NCBI GenBank assembly: GCA_958450325.1
Contig: OY288239.1
Location: 54,951,049-55,015,048 of the forward strand
DNA: 64,000 nt
DNA from: Agrostemma githago
Lineage: Eukaryota > Streptophyta > Magnoliopsida > Caryophyllales > Caryophyllaceae
Reading direction: 5' to 3'
Within the stretch, counting starts at the first letter, position 1. Each line of letters starts with the position of its first letter. The position numbers and the translations under genes were made by a program. The notes below the pieces were generated by a model, which was given only the letters and a program-made list of their open reading frames with translations, had not been told where the DNA came from and ran no database searches. Shown here in pieces: positions 1-9,746 of this stretch.

Positions 1-619
1 TCAATGGCTTCGGTCAACACGTGTCAAAGTCTATCACGTGACTTATTACTTTCCAAAACCATGCATCATATTTCCTTACATCATTCTATATTATTCTACA
101 TTCCTTGCAAATCGTTATTATCGTTATACCGTTACTAACTTGATTGTTTCTATTTTTGACGATTTATTTCTATTATTCATTTTATTGTACTAAAATGAAC
201 CCGCATGCTAAATACAACTTTGTCGCTAGTATTAGATGCATTAAATCGACTTAGCAACCCATTCAATTATTCACATGTTTAGGCAAAATACTGTTTGCAT
301 AACATTTTCATAGTTCTACTAACACTCGTATTAGAGAGTCAAACGATATCTTAGTAGAGGCCGCTAATGTGCGGGCGGGGTTAGGTGTTCTTTGTGAACT
401 TCCCAACATGTACCCTCACCTCTTACTCAGAACCTCGGTTTCCGAATGCCCGAAACCGTTGGAGCACAAGAGTCATTCAATACACGGTATCCGATAATGT
501 CGGTATCGGTATCAAATGCAAATGGACGAACCCAATAAACTCTGACATCCGAATGAGCCATACTTTGTGCATGGCCCACTAAGATATAGAGTGGGTTCGA
601 ACGGGCCCGAACTCCCACA
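1..619 (+). mobile_element. Tat/Ogre-like LTR, 3' part (enters from outside window)
   Basis: From about 200 to 700 this stretch is homologous, at roughly 70% by eye, to the reverse complement of 55840-56330, so it belongs to a repeat family. The shared part ends in a CCCACA LTR-like terminus at 614-619, and eight bases later a primer-site-like sequence follows. That layout is an LTR 3' end plus the start of the internal region of a Ty3/gypsy element. Assignment to Tat/Ogre rests only on the primer site and is an inference. Positions 1-200 have no recognisable content beyond AT-rich DNA. Short reading frames here (385-582, 427-639) are not genes. Confidence 0.45.
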
Positions 620-627
620 AAGTTCGG

Positions 628-639
628 TGGCGACCCCAC
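628..639 (+). other. Candidate primer-binding site (tRNA-Arg type)
   Basis: TGGCGACCCCAC lies eight bases after the LTR-like terminus. The inverted relative at 55931-55942 has TGGCGACTCCAT with the same eight-base spacing. Tat/Ogre-type plant retrotransposons use a tRNA-Arg primer with a TGGCGACTCC-type site (family knowledge, recalled and not searched). Confidence 0.4.
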
Positions 640-1420
640 TTCGATTTAAATTTCAATTCGACCCATCTCATATAGAGATTCATTCGTCTCCCCAAAGTGG
701 CCGCGTCGGGGTGGAAAAATTAAAGGTTACCTTAATTTAGTTACCTTAATAGCTATTTTGGAGTATTTGTTAACGTTATTAAGAATTAAAGGTCGTCAGG
801 TTAATAATATTGTCAAGTCGTCTCTCTCTCTCCCTCCCCCCCTCCCCCCAAGAAATTTTCGGACGAAGTGATTTGGCTCCTAATATGATTCCGCCAAATA
901 CCGGGTAACTCCTCATCCTCGATGCTCCAATAATATAGAGAAGGACGAGGGAGTAAATATTGTATGTAGTACGGAGTATGTAGTATGTAGTATGTAGTGT
1001 ACGTAGTATTGCTAGTAGTAAGTGGTAAATAATCAGTCGTACGTAGTATATATAGTATGGAGTAGTATGTATAGTAGTAGCTTAGATTAGTAAGTTAGTA
1101 GTAGTGTACGTAGGAGTATATATAGTACTTCTTAGTAGTTAGTAGTAAATGTAGGTGTAGGCATAGGTTTAGGTGTAGTGATGGTTAGGTATGTGTAGTA
1201 CGAGGAGGGAGTGTAGGGTGTGAGTAAGGATGAATGGGGGTGGCCCAATTCACGAGTTCCGGTCCGTCTAGCTCGTATAAACGTCTTTCTTTTTTTTCTT
1301 AAAAAGTTGAAATATAAGATTACGAAATTAAAATAATGGAAACCGTAAAATTTATTTTTAAAAAGGAATTTGTGAGATGGTAAGTAAAATAAACGATAAA
1401 TAGTATTATGAGACAATAGT
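640..1420. repeat. Element leader remnant followed by low-complexity DNA
   Basis: Up to about 700 the sequence still aligns with the inverted relative at 55840-55930 and is probably the start of an internal region. At 820-851 there is a pyrimidine tract of CT and CCCTCC. From about 960 to 1240 the DNA is dominated by variants of TAGTA, TATGTAG and TACGTAG, which look like a decayed microsatellite. I see no gene. Confidence 0.5.
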
Positions 1421-1422
1421 TA

Positions 1423-1620
1423 CTCCCTCCGTTCCAGTGAATTGTTTGCCTATTCCATATTGGGACGTCTCAATGAATTGTTTGCCTTTCTATTTTAGGA
1501 ATGTTTTTTATATGCAATTTGACCCTTTTAATGAGTTTTGCTCCACATGTCGCTTCCTCATTGGATCTCTTACCCTTGGTGCCAAAAGGAAAGGCAAACA
1601 ATTCATTGGAACGGAGGGAG
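1423..1620. mobile_element. Stowaway-like MITE, 198 bp
   Basis: The ends are inverted repeats beginning CTCCCTCCGTTCCA, with good matching for about 30 bases each side, flanked by TA at 1421-1422 and 1621-1622. A CTCCCTCCGT terminus with a TA duplication is the hallmark of Stowaway (Tc1/mariner-type) MITEs. It lies at the 3' side of the DUF4283 remnant, so the open frame of that gene now runs about 50 codons into the MITE. Confidence 0.85.
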
Positions 1621-2277
1621 TATAAGAAATCATTCTTGTCCTGTATTGGTCTCCACTCCTTACGAGCTACTACCCTTGGAATTGATTTAGCTCGACATTC
1701 TTGTTTTTCATGGCCCATTCTTTTGCACCCCATGCATAGCACCAGTTTCCAATCATACTCTACCATGATGTTCAGCATGTTACCCTTTTTATCCTTGAAT
1801 TGTATGCTCTTAGGAAACTCTTGCCCAACTATAACCCCTATCAGCATTCTAGCAAAGCCCATACGCGTTTTCTGTTCAGTAGCATCATCTTTCTTGATGA
1901 ATTTCCCTAATAAACTTGCTAATTTGGGTAGACTTACCCCCCAGAACTTCACTGGCAATTTCTGAAGTTTCACCCATGTAGGCATGACCTTCACATCTTC
2001 TTTCTCCAAATCTATATCTGGGAGCCATGCCTTTAGCACCATTGGCTTATAATCAAACATAAAATAGCCCGCTTGTCGTACAACATCTCTCATAGCAGCC
2101 ATTTGGAATCTGACCGGAAAGATTCCATTTGGCATGAATGAAATCTGGTCAATAACGTGATTCTTCCAAATTCTTCTCAGGAATCCTTCAAGCACCGGCC
2201 ATGGTGGGTTAGCACCCATAATGAACCCATAAATTGCTGTTTCCCAATATGTTATTTAATCTTTACATCATCCTCCG
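1470..2277 (-). pseudogene. DUF4283 / zinc-knuckle protein remnant, C-terminal half
   Basis: The minus-strand frame carries a typical plant DUF4283 segment (MGANPPWPVLEGFLRRIWKN, then VMPTWVKLQKLPVKFW and a GRMLIG-like region). A CCHC knuckle with spacing C-x2-C-x4-H-x4-C follows (CMGCKRMGHEKQEC). This pairing occurs in L1-type LINE ORF1 proteins and in genes derived from them, which bind RNA or act in retrotransposition. The coding part runs from 2277 to about 1621; residues beyond that come from the MITE. A further stretch just upstream (ITYWETAIYGFI) continues the domain to about 2262, after which the frame breaks. The N-terminal half is found 52 kb away at 54151-54615, because the large gypsy element was inserted between them. 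No endonuclease or reverse transcriptase follows, so LINE versus host gene is open. Confidence 0.75.
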
Positions 2278-2889
2278 TGTAACACCCCTGATTATATAAA
2301 TTTAAATTAATTTAAAGTTATGTTTGTATTTCTATTTTGTTTACGATTTAACCCGTAATTCTTAAAATTATTATAAAACGAATTTATCGTTTAAATCGTT
2401 TCAAACTCCTAAAATTCTATTAGTCCTGAAAAGTCTTCTTATATTTAAAACATATTTTTATTCATGTTTCGATTTATTTTATACATTTTATTTAATTCTT
2501 ATCGAGAGTCTATTTCGGCGATTTAAATTCTAAATTTTATTTATTTATTTTAGTTTAAGCTCAAATTTCTATTTTTGGTTCGAAGTTCATTTATTTTAAG
2601 TTTCGTCAAAACATCTACTTCTTTTCCTCGAGAAATCAATTTAATTCACTTTATCGAAGATTTATTATTTATTGGGAATTACTATTTCATCGTCTAAACT
2701 ATTTATTTCTATAAACTTCGTTTTCGTCTCGAATAATTATTCATATCTCGAGAAACGTTTATTCTACTCATTTTATTGGTCGGCCCAATTTTTTTTATTA
2801 AGTCGATTTTAATTCGATTGTGGGACAGTCAACTTATAGTTACGTAATTTGTCTCCTACCCTATTCATTTAATTAGTCCGTATTCTTTT

Positions 2890-3960
2890 TTTTACCCACT
2901 TTGCTTTGGCTGATTCATTCCCTCTTTCACGTGTCCCCCTACACCTCATGTGTCTTCATTTCATTGCACTTGAAGCGTGAATTACCCCTGCCTTTTCATT
3001 GGTTTCCACCACTTCAGATCATCCCTCCTGATTTTCTCTCGCATTCAACATATTCCCTTCATTCATCTCACCTTGAGCACCTCCTTTCTCTTGGTTTTTC
3101 CATCCTCTGTCTTCTCAACCCCTCTGTTTCTTCTTGCTGCTGTAATTGTCGTCCAGCCTTTTCCCTCTTCTCCATGATTCTTCCCCCTTCTCGCTCACTC
3201 TTCACCTCTATCAGCCATGTCGCTCCCCCTCCGCTTTATCCTGTCGATTGACTCCTCAATTCGTCAATATTACTTCTACTTTCACCCTTGCTCGGATTAA
3301 TAAGAAGGTACGTTTCTCCCTCTGATTCCGTCCCTTGTTGGCCTCGCTGCCATTGCTCGTCGTTTTGTTTCCGTTCCTCTTGCTGCTACGTTTGTTGTTA
3401 CCTCATTTTTGACCTCGAATTCGTTTACATCTGTCTTGCTTCTCTGCCTCTTTTCGTCTTGCTGTTTCTGCGGTTTGTTGTTGATTTCTGCTGCCTCCGT
3501 TTCTTTTCTCCTTCTCCTCCTCCTTCTTCTTCCTCTTCTTGCTGTTGATGTCTGCTGCTAGAGCATTCTGTGGAATCTAATGTGTTGCAGTGTTGTTTGT
3601 GTCGTTTCTATTAATAAGTTAATTTTTGTTTCGTGTCATCCGCGGTTGTTTTCGATCTTATTGTTGTCGTTTTAGCATGTTCAGACCGTTTCTTTTCTTC
3701 GTCCTTCTCTTACTTCCATTTCTTCTGCTGTACATGTCTTGTTGCTGCTATTTTTGTTGTTATCGTTTCAGTGTTGCTTTCCGTTCTTCTTTTTCCTGTG
3801 CGTTTTCTGCTGCTGCTGTGTACTGCCGTGTACTGCTGGTGCTGCTATATCGTCATGCTGTTGTACATTGTTGGCTTCTGTTAATCATTATTGTTCCCAT
3901 TTCAGTTGTTCCGTTAGCGTCTCGTCCGTTTTTATTCTAATTTTTCCCGTTCTTCGCGTC
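2890..3960 (+). repeat. Pyrimidine-rich tract inside the LTR
   Basis: About 1 kb of T/C-rich sequence with CTTCTC, CTGCTG and TTCTTC runs. The same tract is at about 51190-52250 in the 3' LTR. It generates several overlapping frames rich in Ser, Leu, Phe and Cys, none resembling a known protein. Differences between the two copies do not favour silent sites, so I treat it as non-coding. Confidence 0.6.
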
Positions 3961-4175
3961 AGTCTTACTGAATTATCCGAGGACCCGTCAAGGAAGGCTG
4001 AATGCTCTATTCAGATACTAAATTAAGGATCTCGTGAAGACCCCGACAATGATAATTACGTGAGCAGTTCGGTTATCGCCTGAAGGTAACATAAGGACGT
4101 TACTCGATTTTATATCGTAGGTTTGAGTAGTAGTATGTAGTAGATATTTTAACTTCAGTTTTCTAATTTTAGCTA

Positions 4176-4434
4176 CTCTCTCTGTTCCAACGAATTGTAT
4201 ACGTTTGGTTTTTTGACACTATTCATGAGTGAGATGAATCTTCAATATAACTTTTAATATATAAAATAAAAGTAGTCATGAGGGATCTTGTTTAAATCGT
4301 CTAGTCGAATACATTATAAATATCAATTTTTTTATAATTTTTGGTAATACGTAATTAAAGATATAGACAAAAGAACACTAGCATCGACGTACGTGCATAA
4401 AGCAAACGTATACTATTCGTTGGAACGGAGAGAG
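4176..4434. mobile_element. Stowaway-like MITE in the 5' LTR, 259 bp
   Basis: The ends are CTCTCTCTGTTCCAACGAAT and its imperfect inverse, and the similarity extends through GTATACGTTTG. TA flanks both sides (4174-4175 and 4435-4436). The 3' LTR has the uninterrupted site with a single TA at 52461-52462. The MITE therefore arrived after the retrotransposon had integrated. It has no coding capacity. Confidence 0.92.
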
Positions 4435-5393
4435 TATTTATTATTTGCTAAATATTATTTTTAAATCGTGTGCCTTAAATATTTTACAAGTTTTCGATAT
4501 CGTTTTATAAATCTTTAGTAATTTAATTATTTATGGTCGTTATAACATTTTGTTGGTTATCGTGACACTAGTAACTAAATAATATCGATTTCATATTTTC
4601 TTCATATTCCGTTAATTTATAATTTTAACTCAAAATCGTATTTTTATATTACGATCGAAATTTGTATACTTGTTCAATAAGTTAATTTTTGTTTTACGAT
4701 TTATACTAATAAATGAGAAAATAGTCGATTTTGTTTTAAATATATTTTTAGTCGATTTTTACTAATAATTTCTTATTTGTTTACAATTGACTATTTTTAG
4801 TAAAATTCGTATTATTTATTAATAAAAGCTATTTAGTAAAAATATTTTGAAACCTTTGTAAAATTTATTTCATTTATACAACTCGCCGACTCAATTAATT
4901 TTGATATCGTTTTTCTTAAAACATCTCGTTTCTAAAATTTATAGTTTTAACTCGATTTCCTAATTATTTATAAAATACTATATATTGGATTATTATATTT
5001 TAGTTATATTTTGAGTAACGAATTTAGAAATATATTAAAGTTACGATAACGACGATAATAATAAAATGTTAATTTCGTTGGATATGCTAGTTCTATACAT
5101 TTTCACTTATATCAATAACTTACATATTTTCTATATAACTTTTTTCTATTTTAAGTAAGTTTTTAAAATTAGTAAGTTTCTATTTATAGAAAGTTTCCCT
5201 TTTTATATAAAATATTTATTCCTTTTATCTTCATATTATTTATATTGATTATACCTTTTGTATATCGATAAATGACTTGTTTTGGAGTTATGGAATAAGG
5301 ACAAGTGCGAGGTTTGGATTAATATATTCTTGGGTTTACGTTTTTGCCATCAACTATAAGCCTAGTGTATCAGGAATCGGTACATTAGTTGGT

Positions 5394-5547
5394 GAACCGG
5401 GTGACGGGTATCCCGGGAGTTGTGTACATTTTGACCTTAAGCTTAGGCCACGCAGTAAGTCGCCGACATAAGTTGAACTGGGTGACAGGTAATCCCAGGA
5501 GGGGTGTGCATTGTCTTAAACTAAGGCCACGCATTTATAAGTGGCCC
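5394..5547 (+). repeat. Tandem duplication of about 77 bp inside the LTR
   Basis: Unit one starts GAACCGGGTGAC at 5394 and unit two starts GAACTGGGTGAC at 5475. Both continue with a GTATCCC/GTAATCCC box, a GTGTRCATT box, a CTTAA box and GGCCACGCA. The same pair is present at 12439-12592 in the solo LTR and 53418-53572 in the 3' LTR. It is better conserved than the AT-rich DNA around it. Confidence 0.65.
5533..5541 (+). promoter_or_regulatory. Candidate LTR TATA box
   Basis: ATTTATAAG lies at the end of the second duplicated unit. The same string is conserved at 12578-12586 and 53557-53565. If it is the promoter, U3 would be about 3.2 kb and R plus U5 about 600 bp. No transcript evidence is available. 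Confidence 0.3.
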
Positions 5548-6140
5548 CTCTATTATGGTTGAGTAGCCTAGTTAGAGACCGAAGTTTGATTTGTTTGAAC
5601 TAAGGTCTCGAAGCTAGTTTTTAGTATTCTCCTAGTGAAAGTGTAACTATCTACACTGAATATTTCCTTAACGCCATTTTGAATATTTTATTATTATCGA
5701 TTTGTTTTTATTTGCAGGCTGGCAAATATTTTAAGTTTTCTCCGAAAACTTATTTTTATTATATCGTTTTAATGTTTCCTCATTTTAAGTATTATTGTAT
5801 AATAATACTATTATTTTTCCTTATGATATAATTTGGCTGGGAGAACGTCCGAGTTACTCCCCACTGACGTGACTGTTATGTTTATAACATGACATGTATT
5901 TGCTGTTGGGTTTTGGGTGTGAGCTAGCGAGTAACATGGATCCTACTCTATCTATTCATGTTACTTCTGGATTTGTATAAACCTTTTAAAGAATTTTTAT
6001 TTTATCTCTTTTGTAAAAAGTGGCCTTTGTATCGACTGACCATTTCTTTTAATTAAGTTATAGTTTGTCAGTGTGTTTTAATCTCAACTCTACAGCGTTT
6101 CCGTCACTGTATTGAGTTAGAATTTCTAGGGGATTACAGT

Positions 6141-6152
6141 TGGTATCAGAGC
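6141..6152 (+). other. Primer-binding site, initiator tRNA-Met
   Basis: TGGTATCAGAGC follows the 5' LTR after a two-base spacer. This is the standard plant Ty3/gypsy and Ty1/copia primer site complementary to the 3' end of initiator tRNA-Met. It fixes the orientation of the outermost element as plus. Confidence 0.92.
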
Positions 6153-7409
6153 ATTGTTGCTCCCGACGCTTACACCTGATTCTAGGAAAAATACCAGTAA
6201 ATGATTTGAACATTAAAGAAATATTAGTGAGAGATGGGTAGAAACAAAGTAAGGACTTAATTGTTAGGGTTACGTGTTTTTGTAACTCAATGACTATCAT
6301 TGAATATTTGTTGCTATTGTCTAGAAGAAGATGAATGAACAAGATGCTGATATGATGCTGCTCCAGGTCGGGACAGGACCTGCTTAGAACTCTCAACGCC
6401 TGCTGACTCGAGTTGGCAACTTGGTGCTCCAAGAAAGATGTCGATGGTGACTCTTCAGCTCCGATTCAGTTCGCTGAAGCTATGGGCCAGATGATCAAGA
6501 GTAGATTCCAGTTCCCTGACGGTGCAACAGACTCAGATGTGAAATCACTTTGGATCCAGATGAAGCAACACCAGACTAGTGTGCTCGTGTCCCTACAAGA
6601 TGATGAAGATATCCCGCGAATTCCCTGTGGAACCTTGGAGGTCCGAAGATTCCCCTCTCGTTTTAGATCTTAGTTATCTAGGATAATAGATTCTTTTCAT
6701 TGTTCCTCTACTCCTTCCAATTATTCTCTTTTATATTCTCATCTTCATTCGCTTGATGAATCCTTGTTCTATTCTTCTATTCTACCATCTTTCTCTTGAG
6801 ATTCTTTGGTTAGACCGATTTCCGTCCCAGTGAACCCCGTGGAAAGTTATAGATGTTTGAGGTTTAGTAAACCCTTGTTACCTTCTGGTTTGAGGATTGC
6901 GAGCCTACCCTATCTTCTAAGCAAGTAAGAAATTCTTGGGGATTGATTTGAATGACAAATTGTTGATTGATGGAATTAGGATGATACTTTGGACACTGAA
7001 CCTTGGGTTATAGGTTACGTGGATTATTTGGAGTACTTAAAGTTGAATACTCTTTTGGTTAGTAAGAGTATATCATATTTGATGGATACCTAGTACCTAA
7101 CCTAGAACCGAACCAAGTGTAGCTGATAATAATACTTTGGGATTCTTACCTAAATGATATTTGATGGATGCATCGGGAATATTTGGGATCATAGGTACTG
7201 TTTAAAGTGTTAACTTGAGTGTTGTGGTACCATCGAAGGTTTTCATTAATATCGTTAGAAATTTTGGTTGACATAGATTACCCGTGTTTCTTAAGGATTA
7301 GATCGTTGATCGTTGTTTAAGGTTGTAACCTATGAACTTTGGAGTTGAGTGATCTAACTTGGATAAATTGCTGTTAACCTTGAAAAGGAGAAACATTTTG
7401 CAATTAGAG
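6153..7409 (+). mobile_element. Internal region of outermost gypsy, 5' piece
   Basis: This is leader and internal DNA between the primer site and the CACTA-1 insertion. A frame opening at 6330 soon meets stops. A second frame at 6413-6673 (86 codons) reads through a Gln/Asp/Ser-rich segment. It sits where gag would be, but I cannot recognise a gag domain in it. The rest, including the piece at 35945-36578, is non-coding T/G-rich sequence with repeated TTGGATT and GATTTG phrases. Confidence 0.6.
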
Positions 7410-7990
7410 CACTACAACGATGACGGCATTTAGCAACCGAAAATATCGGCCGATAACTCTAGATATCAGTCGGTAAATTAAATTACCGACCGAAAATATA
7501 AATTTTCCGACCGACAAAATTTAGTCGTAAACTTTAGTCGGAAACTAAACTTTTCGACCGAAAATTACGGTTGGTAATTTCCGACCGAATTTCAGTCGGA
7601 ATAAGAATTATCGGTCGGTAAATTTGAGTCACCGACTGACACAAACGGTCGGTAATATTCTCTTTCGGTCGGTAAATGCTTGGTACCGACCGGAAGTTTC
7701 GGTCGCTAATTTAAGTCTGCGGTCGGTAACAAGGTATACCAACTGATATCTGCGGACGGTAAACTTTGCCGACCATACCAGACCAGTAGCTCTTGGAAGT
7801 TTTTTGGTCGGAAAAAACATTGGGCGGTCGGTAATTGTGATTTTTACCGACCGAAATAAGCGGTCGGTAATTTATAACGACCAATTTATGCTTGTGATTT
7901 GTTAAATAATAGGCGGTCGGTACATAGGTATATGCGGTCGGTAATGACGTAATTTGGTCGGTAAAATAAAAAAAGATCATGGGGTCTAGT
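7410..7990. repeat. CACTA-1 left terminus and subterminal repeats
   Basis: The CACTACAA terminus is followed by about 550 bp containing twenty or so copies of GGTCGGTAA or its inverse TTACCGACC, often in head-to-head pairs. In En/Spm, subterminal repeats of this kind bind the TNPA product. The right end repeats the same motif at about 35730-35920. Confidence 0.85.
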
Positions 7991-8337
7991 GTATTCGTTG
8001 TCCTCCAATTTGCAACGTACAAATCTGCATTATAACATTTCAATTCGTTCATAACCAACAAATCCAATGCTCTTCTGCTCCAACCTTCATACCATTCAAT
8101 TCTTCCAACTCATTCAAACTACAATACCAATCACTTCAACCTTCATTCATTCACTTCATTCAAAATCCAACATCTCCACAATTCATTCACATAAAATCAT
8201 TCGATATCATGGACATAACTTTTTAAAATGTTTAAACTACTTAAGAGAGTAGTAATTAAAGTCTAAAGAGTCTCAACAACTTAAAAGAGTAATCAAAGTT
8301 TACCCAACTTAAAAGAGTTATCAATTAGAGGTTCAAG
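7991..8337. other. CACTA-1 3' untranslated region
   Basis: This lies between the subterminal repeats and the TNPA stop codon. It holds AC/TTC-rich sequence and short repeats of ACTTAAAAGAGT at about 8238-8320. I see no gene. Confidence 0.5.
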
Positions 8338-8996
8338 CTACACTTGAAAACCGACCCCGGCTCCCCCAACTCCACCACCTCCCGAATTATCATCATTCGG
8401 ATTACGAAAGTTAGTAAAGTTATACGGATTACAGTTCTGAGTTTGCAATACCGTGAAAAGCTGTGACATGAGCTCCTGTTGCTGTTTCATGATCATTTCC
8501 TCTCAAACCCGGGCCTCTTCTCTAAATCGCCGATTCTCATCTTTCTCCTTCTCGAAGGCTTCCAAAAGTTTGTTTTGAAATTCTGCTGCCTGATTTTCTA
8601 CTTGAACAAGAATACCGGGATGGAAAGAGCATGAAGCCTTCCCCTTATTCTCTTAAGGGGAGGAGAAGTACAACGGGCCGGCGGTTCCCAATCCGTATAT
8701 GTGGCCCTTCATAAAACCCTCGGTCGCTTCAAACCAAACTTCGTCGTCCGGTTTTTCTTTCCCTTGCTCTTCGTTCTTCTTCTTCAGTTCTTCAAATCAG
8801 TCCTATTAGCAAACAGAGAAAGGTAATGTTTAGGAACAAATTAGAACTAATTTAATAAAGAATTTTAAGATAATCTCTATAATTAACTAAATTAATACTT
8901 ACAAATGTCGCCTTCGCCTTCTGACTAGTAAAAACTTTTTTACCGTCGACTTCCTTGCTGTGTATTGCTTGTGCAAGCTCGGGTGGACTGGGCCTC

Positions 8997-8999
<3 letters not shown>

Positions 9000-9043
<44 letters not shown>
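9000..9043. repeat. (GT)n microsatellite in a TNPA intron
   Basis: About 22 uninterrupted TG units lie directly beside the acceptor of exon 4 of the CACTA-1 TNPA-like gene. Frames reading through it as His-Thr or Cys-Val repeats are artefacts. Confidence 0.95.
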
Positions 9044-9045
<2 letters not shown>

Positions 9046-9452
9046 TCATATATATAATCATTATTGAACATTTTAATATATTTTGGCATTACCAGCCTGG
9101 AAGCATGTTTTGTTGCCTTGATCGACCCCTCGTGGTGTGTAGGGCCAGGCTGAGCACAAGCTTTATTGGCCGCTGCTATCCTCGATTTCTTGAGAAATGC
9201 CTTGCTCTTCCGTTTTTCCAATAAGTCATTGTATACTTGCGGCACCATCCACCCCGGGCAAGGCTTGTTCTTGCCATGCTGTAGTTCGCAAATGTCGTTG
9301 ACAGTATCTTTTAGCCGTTTCTTATCTTCAACATCGAAGTTGGTTCGTACGACCTCTTCGTCCTCGGGCTTCCAAGTGTAGTAGCCCTGGCATGGTGACC
9401 GATCATAATTTAATAATTACATATTAAGAAAAAATTCAAATAACAATTATAA

Positions 9453-9624
<172 letters not shown>

Positions 9625-9746
9625 AACTACACATATAAAATAAAGTGAATGTATACCCTAAAATTGTTGAACCATCTATCTTTGACCGTCTTCGGGGTCT
9701 CTCGGTAGTTCATATGACGTTCATGATAGAAACCCTTCATTGACTT

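Larger units (their letters stand above)
2278..6138 (+). repeat. 5' LTR of outermost gypsy element (3861 bp, contains a MITE)
   Basis: It runs from TGTAACACCCC to GGGGATTACA and matches 50580-54150 along its length, apart from the MITE at 4176-4434, which accounts for most of the 290 bp length difference. It has a pyrimidine-rich kilobase (about 2890-3960), an AT-rich middle, and a conserved GC-richer block at about 5277-5640 with an internal tandem duplication. The last 80 bases are shared with the solo LTR ending at 13249 and with the inverted fragment at 56890-56975. Confidence 0.88.

Noticed and set aside
906..956. Imperfect hairpin ACTCCTCATCCTC...GAAGGACGAGGGAGT as a tiny Stowaway-like MITE
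   Set aside because: It is only about 50 bp, the arms match poorly and no clear TA duplication is present.
2901..4026. Several overlapping Ser/Leu/Phe/Cys-rich reading frames repeated at 51203-52312
   Set aside because: They lie in the pyrimidine-rich part of both LTRs; the duplication is the LTR itself, differences are not biased to silent sites and no domain is recognisable.
6141..6152. TGGTATCAGAGC as part of a tRNA gene
   Set aside because: It is complementary to a tRNA 3' end and sits at a fixed distance from an LTR, so it is a primer-binding site; no cloverleaf surrounds it.
8852..9248. Frames running into His-Thr or Cys-Val repeats
   Set aside because: They read through a GT microsatellite in an intron; only the flanking exon parts are real and are included in the TNPA-like gene.
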